NCBI GenBank assembly: GCA_003313425.1
Contig: NHZP01000002.1
Coordinates: forward strand, 2,337,081 to 2,401,080
Direction: 5' to 3'
Length of the DNA: 64,000 bases
From: Pseudopyrenochaeta lycopersici
Lineage: Eukaryota > Ascomycota > Dothideomycetes > Pleosporales > Pseudopyrenochaetaceae
The position numbers and the translations under genes were made by a program. Shown here piece by piece: positions 48,561-58,752 of this stretch (positions within the stretch are counted from its first letter, which is position 1; each line of letters opens with the position of its first letter). The notes beneath the pieces were generated by a model. That model saw only the letters and a program-made list of their open reading frames with translations, made no database searches and was not told the DNA's origin.

Positions 48561-50857
48561 ATGGGAAGCCAGGTGGGTGCAGCCACGCTGAGCGGTGGGC
48601 CTGCTTGGAGTCGACCTACGCTTGTGGGTCTGAAGGCTTGTGGCTCTGAAGGCTGTGCTCTGAAGGTCTCTAGCAGTGCGATCTTACTTCCTAGCGGCCA
48701 GAATTTCCCAACGCGCAGAAACAATGAATTACTAGCCCGAGCGAATTCCAGCGACGCAGATACTTTTCTACCATGGCACAGAATCTCGTCGACAATGACC
48801 CAGCAAGCCGGCCTTGGGGAATGGATGGTGCGATCGATGCAGATCAGCCATCTCGGCCTTCTGAATAGTTCCAATGCAGAGTCCATCGGCAGCATCGACG
48901 CCTTGATCGCAGGATCGCGGTCCCGCTGCCTGATATGCTCCATCATCCTCGCCGAGATTCAGGAATCTGGCATCGGCGGTGGCAAGGAGGTGCCGCATGA
49001 CGGCGAAACGGAGCTGCAGCTGAATATAACAGATCGAGAGGCCCATGAAGATTGGCATTAGCACGGTGGAAAACAGCACGGTCTCGGAGCGATTGTGATA
49101 GGACTTGAAGACCCAGGAACCCCTTTGTCGACCATCGTCATTCCCCATGTGGTCGACAGGCAGACGCTGTTCAGTCGTCCGCATTGGAGCCCCGACAATG
49201 CGTCGATGTCGCCAGGATTGACAGCGACCTGGGTCGTGGACCACATCGTGGCATGGATGAAAAAATGCAATGCTGAGCACGGCGAGGCATGTAACCGCAG
49301 ATTTGAGGCTGACTTGCCTACTCGTCTCATTCGCGTCGAGGGCGGCAGCGGGTCGCTCAGGCTCGTGCACACGCGGGAGCTTGACGCCATAGAAACAGAG
49401 ACACTCTCATATGCCAGCGTGAGCCACGTCTGGGGAGCCTCCCAGATGCTCCAGCTCACAATAAGCAACATCGATGCCTTGCAGCACAACATCCCGTTTG
49501 CCAGCCTCGCGCGCAAATTCCAAGAGATCATTACCTTAGCAACCGCTGCTGGCATCTGCTTTGTGTGGATCGACACGCTCTGCATCATCCAAGATAGCCA
49601 CGAAGACTGGCGGAGGGAGGCCGGGCGCATGGCCGCCGTGTACCAGAACGCGGTGCTCAACTTCGCTGCTGTGGGCTCCTCAGCGACCGACGTATGCCTG
49701 ACGAGCCGCAACGTCCTAGGCCTCTACCGCGCCAACTTCTCGATCGACCACCCATCCGCCGGCCCTATCACGCTGTACCTCTCGCGTCTAGCGGCCTAGT
49801 ATCGCGGATGTTCAACCTCACGCGTGAGCGGCCCCCGGTCCTCACCCCGCGCTGGATCTGGCAAGAACGCTTCCTCGCGCGCCGCACCGTCTACCTCGGC
49901 GAAACACAGCTCGCATGGGAATGTGGGCGTTGTCTGTGGCTCGAAAGCACTGGCTTCACTGACCACTTCGACGACCTGGCCATCTGGACGTTCTGCAAGC
50001 GCACGCTGAACGGCGCGGTGCCGCGCAACTGGCACTTCCTGCCCGACCCGCATGGCGATGGAAGTGGAAGTCACACTGGGAGAACTTCGTCGCCGCATAC
50101 ACGTCGGCGGGCTGACACGCACGAGCGACAAGCTGATCGCCGTCGCAGGCATTGCACACCTCTTTGCGCAGCTCTCTGGCGCCACGTACGTTGCGGGCAT
50201 GTGGCGGGAGCACATCCCGCGGGCGCGCTGCTGTGGAGGAGCGATTCGCGGCTGCCGCGGCCACAGGCATTCCGCGGCGCGCCGTCCTGGTCGTGGGCCC
50301 GTCGACGGCGAGCTCTCGTATGGCGCGACATTCACACGGCTGCCCCACGGGGAAAGTAGTAGGCGAGGCTTCGAGATCGGCGTCACTCACGCCTTGCACG
50401 AGCCTCGCACGGAACTCGTCGCCCTGGACGTTACGCCACCAGACGGGTCGGATGCCATCTTTGGTGAGGTGAAGGCCGCGATCGTGCGCGTCAAGGGGCG
50501 CCTGTTTACACCAGACTATGCGCTTCGCGATGCAGGCAAGGAGCTCTCTGTCTCCAGACTCACTCCCATCACCTCTACTACCACTACAGGCGAAGTATTC
50601 GAGGGGTTCCAGGGAAGTGGCATGACATTCGACGCAAACTTCGACACACCCGTGGAGGACAATGGTAGCGGGACGCACCCACCATAGTAGCCTTCTGCGT
50701 CTTATCAATGATTAACTCGTTCCTCGACGGGCTGATTCTCTCGAAGTGTGGAAAAGATGGGCGTTACAGGCGGCTAGGCATGTTTCAGTTCAGTGCGAGG
50801 ACGTATCCCCGCCTACAGGAGCTGAAGGATGTGGAAGAGATTGTGTCTATTCAGTAG
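48561..50857 (+). pseudogene. Heterokaryon-incompatibility (HET) domain gene, frame-broken
   Basis: The HET domain (PF06985) is recognisable at 49377-49680: LSYASVSHVWGASQM, then ICFVWIDTLCIIQDSHEDW and MAAVYQNAVLNFAAVG. Before it lies the usual Cys-bearing N-region (CLICSIILAEI near 48930) and after it the conserved RWIWQERFLARRTVYLGE, LTRTSDKLIAVAGIAHLF, YVAGMWREHIP, APSWSWA and a C-terminal GLILSKCGKDGRYRRLGMFQ near 50730-50800. These pieces lie in changing frames: 0 with a TAG at 49059, then 2 (about 49800), 1 (about 50056), 0 (about 50115), 2 (about 50220), 0 (about 50310) and 2 again (about 50680) to the TAG ending at 50857. The intact parent would be about 760 residues. HET proteins trigger a cell-death response on non-self recognition. 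Either the gene has decayed or the assembly has several indel errors. Confidence 0.85.
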
Positions 50858-50965
50858 GCAGTAATTCAGGTGAACATAGCGCTGTAATTAAAGTACTTAA
50901 AAAGAGGAGAGGAGGTTATGTAAAATTTAGTAAATCCATTGACGAGGTTTATAAGCCAGCGCCGC

Positions 50966-51280
50966 ATACAAGCGAGCACCGCAGCCCCAAACCTATCAGA
51001 TAATAATTAGCTGAGAAGATAAACATCAAAGAGTCCGTCATCGGCCCCAAATGCAAGATTGGCGATGGCGCGCAATATTGCAATGCTTGCTCATAGATGG
51101 AGTAGAGATCAGACGAATTTGCAGCTCACAGGCTGTATTCTCGCAGGAGATGAAGATTGAGGGTGATGGTGCCAAGAATAACGACAAGTCGGTACTGAAG
51201 GACTATGAGGTGTAGGACGGTCAGGTCATAGAGTGGGGGTCCGGAGAGTTAGAATGAGAAGTTCATGAAGTTCAGTGTTA
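50966..51280 (+). pseudogene. C-terminal fragment of translation factor eIF2B gamma
   Basis: 51013-51075 reads EKINIKESVIGPKCKIGDGA, the left-handed beta-helix (hexapeptide) part of the eIF2B gamma subunit. It is followed in shifting frames by CLLIDGVEI, LQLTGCILAGD, KIEGDGAKNNDKSVLKDYEV, DGQVIEWGSGE and NEKFMKF, the typical C-terminus of the fungal protein. In-frame stops (TAA TAA before LAEKI) and at least two frame changes break it. The N-terminal nucleotidyltransferase-like domain is absent. eIF2B is an essential guanine-nucleotide exchange factor, so a functional gene must exist elsewhere; this is a truncated duplicate. Confidence 0.75.
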
Positions 51281-52506
51281 GGAGGGAGAAGGGGTTGGAG
51301 TTGAGTAGATAACGGGTGCTCGTCGATACCCTTGTACTAGGCGCGGCCCGAAAGTGTAAATGCCGATACCAGTATTGTTTAGTTATCTTGCTCCGGGCAT
51401 TGTAAAATACTAGGCGTTGCACGCACAGACATAGACGCGGTCTAATATTATATAGGCTTCTTATTACTATTCTCGCTATGCATGCTTTTGTGCAGCAACA
51501 CTGCAGGCACACTTTAGGAAATACAACCACCGAAACTCAAGCTTGAGTATCCTAGAGACACCCTTTATTCCTGACCTATATTCAATGAACCCGAATTATA
51601 ACACCCTAAAATCAATGCTGATTAATTTCTGCTTTGCTGCCAAGCCTTGGTAGATAGCTGGAATCCAATTACTAGAGACCGCTCACACCAGAAAGGTTGA
51701 CCGTCATCAGATTTTGTCTGGTGAAAGGTTCGAGTCGGATTTGTTGATGATTTTTGGCATTTACGACCTATCCTTCTTCACACTCTGTTCCGCTGCCAGC
51801 CTTTGCTCAATGTACAGCTTAATAAAATCTGAGTTCTCCCCGACCTTTACCGCTCGATTTAGACTGAGCCAGTATGGACTTTTGGGGCCCCACCAGGCTC
51901 GACGGATATTGAGGCTCTGCTCTATTATACAAATCACTACATTGATAGGCAAATTCATGACTTATTTGACGGTAATCGGATAATTTAGTCTATTGGTGCC
52001 GACTATCCTCGCCGATCGATGTGTTCCTCCGATATTGGCCGTCTTCCCGACAGTCATGTGTAGCTGTTGCTGTGGAACTATCTGGGCAAGTGGCTAATAT
52101 TTTGAGCCAAACAGAGCACTTAGCTTTTGCCAAGACCTTTCCTGTCTATTTGTTAAAGTGCGAGACAGCTTAGGTTGAAGGCGTTAGGCTGAGAACAAGG
52201 TTACCAGCCACCAGCCCCCTCTGAGGCTACTACCAGCCTCCTTGGTATATATATAGGTATCTAGCCTCCTAGATAATCCTGTAATTAGCTCTTTTTCCTC
52301 TTATCTAGGTGTCCTTTTAACACTATTTAGGTCGTAGGCATGTGCGTGGATACTACGTTTCTAAATTCCGCCCGCGTATTAGCCGCGTCGCAGGCGCGTC
52401 GCGGCGGGCACTATTTAAAGAATAGCTGGGGCTGTGGTGGCTCGAACGCTGGGGCCGATGTGATTTTGTGACGGGTACAGGGCGTGTGGCTCTTCAATTT
52501 CTAGAC
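51281..52506 (-). other. Mostly non-coding; possible ankyrin-repeat scrap
   Basis: On the minus strand 51958-51761 gives 65 residues with a weak ankyrin look (IIEQSLNIRRAWWGPKSPYW, then ENSDFIKLYIEQRLAAEQ). It is too short and degenerate to call a gene. A short AT-rich stretch near 52240-52320 and the rest show nothing recognisable. Confidence 0.25.
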
Positions 52507-53404
52507 TCAGATGTTATAGTACAACGTAACCAACGTCCCTACCCCAAGAACCCATATACTCACAGTCGCTGTAATCGCTGCGCTCTGTGTAATGGTCTCT
52601 CCAGTCATCGTCTTCGTGTAGCCCAAGGTCTGGTTCCAAATCGGCGTCCCATTTGTATTGGACAGGATCTGATCTGAACGGTTCTCATCCAATCGTCCAA
52701 CGAAACTGATAGTGATTGGACCGCCGAGATAGCTTTTAACGCCATTCTCACCAACATCCGTATTCCCTCCGTACATGCCTTTGATCTCTAGTGATGCGCT
52801 GTTGTCATCAAATCGGGCACTGACTCGGGGAAAGTCGGTAACATTGAGAACCCATGGATCACCCTCGGGATCTTCCTCGGATCGAACCCAAGCATCCATC
52901 CTCCGTACTCAGCGAGCATTGGAGATTCGCATTGGGACGAGTTAAAACCCAGCCATTGAGGAGAGTTGGTTGCGTTCCTATAGCCCTGAAATGAGTAGCT
53001 CGAGTCGGCTATGTGGCTCGAATTTATTCTCCAGAAAGTTGGGTATCCAATGTTTATTGGCTTGGCGTTTCTCTCCATCCTACAAGAAATGGTTAGCAGG
53101 AACACGGCGGGAAGATAGAAGGAGTTTTACTGCTCCGACGCAATCGTAGATATATCATTGATCGGTCCATCGCTACTAGAACTGGCTGGCTCGATATTCA
53201 GGCCCTCCTCCCAGAACTTCAATAGGAATGCAAGGGTGTTTGCTTCATCGGGATTTGTTTCTCTATAATACCCGTTCGACTTCAGGATTCCGAGAAGAGA
53301 ATTCTGGTATGTAATCTCTATCGGCGTCGAGGAGAATGTGCATCGGTCATCTTCTACCCAGTCTTGAGGCTGAATCCGTATCGTCGTCGTTCCATTATAG
53401 TACC
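52507..53404 (-). pseudogene. Unidentified glycosylated membrane protein, C-terminal part, one frame change
   Basis: Read on the minus strand, an exon from about 53404 to 53131 (GTTTIRIQPQDWVEDDRCTF, ITYQNSLLGILKSNGYYRET) joins 53079 through a good 51-bp intron (53080-53130: GTAAAA, CTGCTAAC, TTGTAG). Splicing makes Gln-Met-Glu-Arg-Asn. The second exon (NATNSPQWLGFNSSQCESPM) must change frame near 52885-52900 to continue into VRSEEDPEGDPWVLNVTDFP and the C-terminal hydrophobic segment VSIWVLGVGTLVTLYYNI before the stop at 52507. Several N-x-S/T sites suggest an extracellular region anchored by a C-terminal span. An upstream exon should exist beyond 53404 but was not found with confidence. The family is not recognised; a link to the fragment at 2343-2882 is possible but unproven. 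Confidence 0.45.
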
Positions 53405-53815
53405 TACCTTTATTAAAAAAAAGCCGCCTACCGCCCGATCATTATGGAAACCTACGATCCAGTATATCTGTACAGATAATAGGCCAGTCCAGTAATATTA
53501 TTAGGCCGAAGGTTTGATATAGGGTCTACCTCCGATGCAGAGTTCTTGGTACGAGGAGCACGGCAAGCCAGACAATCCGGAGTTCAGGCTTCATGTTTCT
53601 TACTCGGTGTTGCTGCAGCGTGGTGCGATGGAAAACGTGGAGTTCGCTATATGTCTACTGAGACCGGCACGGCAAGATTTATAATTATCTTGTCCTTGAG
53701 TCTCTCTTGGCGGTCAATACGAGGAATGCGAGGTCGCCATGCACGAAAGGGGAAAGAGGAATATCGGGATAAGTGGCCGATCCCTAAGGCAGCTATGGAC
53801 ATAAGCATTAGAGGC
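53405..53815. other. No gene supported
   Basis: Contains a poly-T run near 53420 that may be the pyrimidine tract of an intron of the preceding minus-strand gene. Otherwise nothing. Confidence 0.35.
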
Positions 53816-54466
53816 CTAAATAAGTATATTATCTTCTTCAGCCTTTTTGTATAACCTTTTCCGAACCACTGCTTGGCGTAATAATTCCCTATCTACCACT
53901 GTTTCCAAGCCTGGTGATGAAGCCGCCAGGAGTGCATTGCCACACCATCCGCCCTTGCGCGTTTGGCTGTATAGACTTTCGAAACCAGGGGATGGCATGT
54001 GGGAGAAAGAGAGTGTGAAATCGGCTTTGCGGTCGAGGAGGCGAGATTTGCTAGAGGCCCCAGGCATGACGCTCAATTCTTTGGTATCCAAAGTCCTGGT
54101 CTTCCTCGATTGGCTTCCGCAGCTCGCCGGGTATCCAGCCTCTGTCCAACCCGTCTTCCAGCCGCTCCATGACATTCCTCACTCCTCCGGGCGGCGGGGT
54201 CTTCAGCCCTGAGCTCGGTTCCGTTATCGTCTGAGGGGATGCGGAAGCTAGTACGGCGATATTATGCGCGATCGGCTATTCGCGCTCGGCGAGGTCTTCT
54301 GGTGCTGGCTTGGCAACCAGGCGGGCTGAAGGTTGTTCCTTTCATTGAGTACCAGCGCGCTCGCATTTGAGGCCGCTCTGGCTGCCGGTACGCTGTGGGT
54401 AGGCAGCACTTCGCTATCGCTATCGCGTCTCTTCAGGGCTTTAGAAGAGAGCCCTAAAAAGATCAA
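53816..54466 (-). pseudogene. Unidentified, frame-shifted coding remnant
   Basis: The minus strand reads coherently in pieces: DSDSEVLPTHSVPAARAASN (about 54430-54370), VRNVMERLEDGLDRGW (about 54180-54130), WIPGELRKPIEEDQDFGYQR (about 54140-54080), then ELSVMPGASSKSRLLDRKAD to the stop at 53816. The pieces need at least two frame changes. The composition (Ser/Pro/Ala-rich start, charged C-terminus) says little. No domain recognised, and it may be a chance frame. Confidence 0.3.
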
Positions 54467-54960
54467 ATTTAAGAAGCCTGGAGCTTTCGCTAAACGGGGT
54501 CTAACAGGTAGCCAATCAGAGGTCTATGCAGAAGAGAGGCATCTTTTTTATCTCTCCCTTCGTTAGCAAGAAGACTAGGTTGTCCTCTTTAGAAAAAATT
54601 GCTAAATATAAATCATAGGACTCTTCTTGTTATCCTAGAACATTATCTGCTAAAAGCGTTGTTTTGAGGAGATGCAGGTGTGCAAAAATTCTGGTGTTCT
54701 TGCATATGGACTCACGTGAGCTTTAGGCTTCTTATTTCTGTTATCAGGGATTAAAATCCAGCATCGCCGGAAAACACTCGTGAGAATTCTCGCCCACCTA
54801 ATAACTCTTACACCCGCAAGGTTTTGACATACCTAAGTGCAGACAAGGTCCAGTCGATGCACTGCTTTCTTTTTCTCCGACGCCTCTTGCATGGTTAAAT
54901 ACCTCCGAGTCGCAGGGTATTTGAGAAGTGGTATGTGATATAGCACCTTAGTTGTTGGTA
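54467..54960. other. Intergenic, 3' side of the bZIP gene
   Basis: No coding frame of note. The last 100 bases would hold the bZIP transcript's 3' untranslated region on the minus strand. Confidence 0.4.
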
Positions 54961-55731
54961 TTAGTGGTTATTCATACTGTCAATCACGGAAATACGATCC
55001 TCAGAGCCACCACTGGTATCTGATGGCGCATTGGAGGGCGCAGCTGATCTTCGCATTAAACGGGGCGACCGGGGCCTTATGCACAGCTTTTCTGCGCCCA
55101 GTTGTTGGAGTACGATAGATCTGAAGAAGTCCCTTTCGCTTTGATAGTATTCGACATCTTCGCGCGCGTAACAAAGTTCCTTTAATTCAGATATCTTCCT
55201 ACATATTTCGCGTTCCGTCTCCTTCCTTCGGGCGCGAAATCGAGCTGATGCGCCTGCGTTACGTCTTCTCTTCTCATCAGCAGCTTTAGAACCTGCTCGA
55301 ACATCAACCGGAATTCGGACAGGAAGTCCTTGTTCGGTTCTGATCGTCATGATCTGCATGCTTCTATAGCTGCTCAGTGAACTTGAGGAATTGACCTTTG
55401 GCCGATGAAAGTCTGTTCGGATCATATTTGGCAATACTGTTGGCCCGGGTGGCACTGTGGGAAAGTATGCAGCCCGGCCTCCTGCAGGAGGAGTAGATAT
55501 ACCCCACGCTGAGGTCACTAAGTCAATTGGACGAGTGCCCGCGGTCAAGTAGGGTGGCCGATGTGTATTGACGGTGCTTGTTGGGAGATTGAGAATTCTG
55601 AGGCTTTGGGGCAATTCTGCACCTAATGGCCGCGCCGAAGGTAGGGGTTGGGGAACACTGAAGGTTTCATTTTCCTTGTATGTAATGGGGGTGAGACTTT
55701 GCAAGGGCTGCGTTTGTACCGTGGACGGCAT
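54961..55731 (-). CDS. bZIP transcription factor
   Basis: 256 residues without a break. The basic region at residues 152-170 contains EKRRRNAGASARFRARRK with the signature Asn158-x7-Arg166 of bZIP DNA-binding helices. It is followed by KISELKELCYAREDVEYYQS, in which the heptad leucines are weak (Ile180, Leu183 and few others), so dimerisation may rely on other contacts. The C-terminal LCIRPRSPRLMRR resembles the PRPPSPR motif that follows the zipper in a common fungal bZIP group with NAGASARFR basic regions. Residues 1-150 are Pro/Ser/Thr-rich and look like an activation region. The start at 55731 is the first Met of the open frame; a further N-terminal exon cannot be excluded. It should act in the nucleus; target genes are unknown. 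Confidence 0.85.
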   Translation of the reverse strand: MPSTVQTQPLQSLTPITYKENETFSVPQPLPSARPLGAELPQSLRILNLPTSTVNTHRPPYLTAGTRPIDLVTSAWGISTPPAGGRAAYFPTVPPGPTVLPNMIRTDFHRPKVNSSSSLSSYRSMQIMTIRTEQGLPVRIPVDVRAGSKAADEKRRRNAGASARFRARRKETEREICRKISELKELCYAREDVEYYQSERDFFRSIVLQQLGAEKLCIRPRSPRLMRRSAAPSNAPSDTSGGSEDRISVIDSMNNH

Positions 55732-57603
55732 TTCCGAAGGATCCAGTTACTGTTCCACCCAATCCATTGATAGGATTAAGAACATAGGAAATGTGCTGTT
55801 TCCCCTCAGGTTTGGGCATTGAGGAGGTGTCGATAGAGCCCTTCTAGCCTCGATAGCATGGACGGTCTGACATCGGGCAGTGGAGGTTTCGAATGCGAAC
55901 GAACCGATGTAAGGAGAACCCCGAACGCAGGACGTAAGCAAGGCAGATGCAGTAAGGCAACCGGTGAAAGACTAAGAAGGTGGCGAGATGATGTACTGGA
56001 GGATGTCTCCGCTTTGCTGAGGACATCCTGCATAAAATATTATGAACATTAGCTATCCTATTCTTAGTTCGCTCTCAGCTGTTAATTCCGGTAGCTATAT
56101 AGAGAATTTTTGAAAGCGGGACCCTTACTCTTTTGGGGAATGGCTTCGACTAGTCCCCCTGGTGGCGGACGAGGTCTAACGACGAAAAGTGGGCGTGGAT
56201 ACGATCTGAAGCGGAAACCTGCAATATATGAATATGCTACTTTATAGATAATCAACCTTATAATTGCTCGTTCGCTCTCTAGACGTTAGCCGATTTCTAT
56301 GTGTGCATAGAATACTGCGAAAGCGAGCGGCCTCTGCTTTTCGAGTTTATTTTCCCTTCGAAGGCGTCTGATGAAAGCGATATGTATCTCTATAGATGAC
56401 ATTTTGCCGGTCCGCTCACAGTCGACAGGCGAGTAGACCAGCGGGCAGTTCCGCGTCTCTAAGGCCAATGTTTGGGGATTTCCATGGACGCAGTGCAACA
56501 GTGCTGGCAGCAGTGCAGCCATCAGTCTACGGCCAGAGCCCGCATTCGTGCCAGCGCTGACTTCGTTGGCCAACTATACGCCGCCAATAACATCACAGTC
56601 TGTCCATCGCATGTGATAGCAATGCTAACCAACCGCCATATTTATACAGACCTCTAATGTTCCCAACAGCTTCTCATGATCGTCGATCTGCAATTCGAGG
56701 AAATAGTCGCCCCGCACGGCCCTGCTCACTATGTAGCCCGTTGTGGCTGCTTGTTCGGTGACTGAAAAGCAAGGGAGGGGAAGGGGACAGGCTACGCTCT
56801 CCCTCCCTGTACAGTTGTCTTTCTAATGAACAAGCTGCCGCTCAAAACTCTCCTCTCTTTGTCTTTCTTTTTAGTCGGGTATGAGTGTAAGTGGGAGAAG
56901 CCTAAGACCAGCCTGCAGTCTGTGTAACCCTTTCGCCACAAGAATGGAAGCAATCTGTACAGGGAGGGAGACTAACGCCGGAAAGGATCGATTTAAATCA
57001 GCGCACCGCGTCGTTATTAAGGCGGGAAGTGGATTTCAAACTTCTTAGTGCGCAAAAATATTGTCGATCGACAGTGCGCCACACCAGGACGGGGCCTCCT
57101 CCAATATATGCTTTCACCGCTTTGATACATTCACTTCGTGATACCACGTAGTCCTCGCCCGTTGTGGCTCTATGGGGATAAGAAAACGCAACCTTATCTG
57201 CAGATGCGGAGCGGCTGGCCGAACGGCAAAGTCTGCGGCGGCCTCAGCCGCCGCCCATCCACATGCAGATGGCCCAGGCGCATATCATGACCTGAACTTT
57301 CTCCCGGACAATCTGGGTCTTCAATGCCTCTTTCCACATCAAAGCCTTGATGTGCAGTTTGGGTTTTACAGCAAAACACATGCACAAGCTCGAACCACAA
57401 GCTTAGCAGCATCCAGTAGGTTTCGAAATAGCCAATTCACATAACTGCATCAGTATGACGACCTCGCTCTAGAATAGTCCGCAATTCGCCCAACAAGATG
57501 TGAAATCCAATGCCCCATCCAATGTTCTCCTGTTACAAGAGTATACTATATTGCTGAACGCTAGGACACAATCCTAGGAAGAATCGAGGAAGGAGAAAAA
57601 ACT
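55732..57603. other. Intergenic, no gene supported
   Basis: Several short open frames on both strands lack motifs. The + strand near 56930-57050 (CVTLSPQEWKQSVQGGRLTP and RTASLLRREVDFKLLSA) has the feel of a coding scrap, but neither end nor homology is apparent. A pyrimidine-rich CTCTCTTTGTCTTTC stretch lies near 56850. Confidence 0.35.
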
Positions 57604-58302
57604 TCAAGGCCAGCTAACTTCCTCAAACAGCAATGGTTGCGAGCTTCTCGACCTCCAGTTGACCGCCGTTACATCAATAATCTCTACATCCTTCAGTCTC
57701 TTGGTCACGTCCTCGTCTGGTTCGTTGAGCGCAGCGAGTTGGCTAACGACCATCGAATCGTCCATGTAGTGGCCATTTCTAGCGCCAACGCGGGCCAGCA
57801 GCATTTCCCTGCTGGCACGGAGATAAGCAAGGTAGACATTGGTGTTTGAATCCTCAACGTACAGTCGAGCAGTACGAATGACATCTCGATACTTCTTCTT
57901 AAGGGCGCAGCAAGTAATGACGACACTTTTAGCTTCCTTCTTCAAATCGACCAGCGCTTCGTCTCGCAAGAGAACCAGCCAGTCTTACCGATTAGTGTCC
58001 TCCAAGGGAATATTGTTAACCATTTTCATAATGTTCGCCGAGGATGGAACTATGAATGTGTGAGAGTTGCCTCGAAATGACATTCGGATTTGACTCCCGT
58101 CATCACCGTCGATGTAGAAGAAGCCATAACGTTCAGCCAGAAATTTGGCAACAGTGCTCTTCCCACACCCAGCCGGTCCGGTGACAACCAGAATATGGTG
58201 GTAGTTTGGAATGGAAATGGCAGTAGAAGGCTTGGCAGCGTTCAATGATGAAGCATTACAGGGTAAAGCAGGCGTAGAAATAGGAAGCGTAGCATAGAGC
58301 AT
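57604..58302 (-). pseudogene. Gluconokinase with a premature stop
   Basis: One minus-strand frame covers 57604-58302, broken only by a TAA at 57985-57987. The first part has the Walker A loop GPAGCGKST (residues 42-50), then YGFFYIDGDD and ANIMKMVNNIPLEDTNR. After the stop follow DWLVLLRDEAL, VVITCCALKKKYRDVIR, VYLAYLRASREMLLARVGAR and GHYMDDSMVVSQLAALNEP, all hallmarks of gluconokinase (gluconate + ATP to 6-phosphogluconate). The TAA replaces the Trp of the conserved RWDWL, which needs two G-to-A changes. A 45-bp in-frame segment at about 58053-58097 ending TTCATAG looks like an intron with a poor donor; removing it gives GDDGIPSSANI, closer to the family. It is probably inactive in this copy. 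Confidence 0.82.
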
Positions 58303-58440
58303 AGATGTTGAATGTTGTGATTCGGGGGGTTACAACATTTTGAAGGTGGTGGCAATGCAAACGGCGAGGTTATGTCATTATTAAGTGCCAAAGGCAATAG
58401 AAGTGCCAGCAATTCGTGTTCTGGTGGACAAAGGAAGCGG
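58303..58440. other. Spacer between gluconokinase and LINE remnants
   Basis: No feature seen. It would be the upstream region of the gluconokinase remnant. Confidence 0.4.
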
Positions 58441-58752
58441 CTAGGGAAGTATCTTAACTCTATTGTAGAGATTGGGCAGCACCATGAAATTAAGGCTACG
58501 ACGCTGATTATAAACCATAATTGGCATCCCGTTATGCAGCGGGAGCAGCGCTCTTTTAAAAGACGCAACTGCCCGTGAGAGTGCCTCCCGTTCAGACGTC
58601 GGAGGATACAGCTTCCTCTTCACCCGCGTTCCTGTATCGCGCAGCTCAGCATTCTGTCCTGTGTACCGCCGCATCGCATTAACATTGTTCCTCCAGTACG
58701 CGCACAGCTTCTCTAGCGCTGTGATATCCTCGTTCCACCACCTCTTCGGCAC
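58441..58752 (-). mobile_element. Fragment of a Tad-like LINE polyprotein
   Basis: The minus strand opens with PKRWWNEDITALEKLCAYWR, followed by NAELRDTGTRVKRKLY and ASFKRALLPL. This matches the linker between endonuclease and reverse transcriptase of fungal non-LTR elements, where WWN.....L......R is followed by a helical region. Only about 100 codons survive, with no endonuclease or RT motif next to it. Recognised by pattern only. Confidence 0.45.

Noticed and set aside
49058..50708. Long minus-strand frames (up to 250 codons) across the HET gene
   Set aside because: GC-rich third positions keep the opposite strand open; none shows a domain, whereas the + strand pieces carry all HET blocks in order.
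56286..56657. Open frames on both strands near 56.3-56.7 kb
   Set aside because: They overlap, lack motifs and have no consistent splice or start signal.
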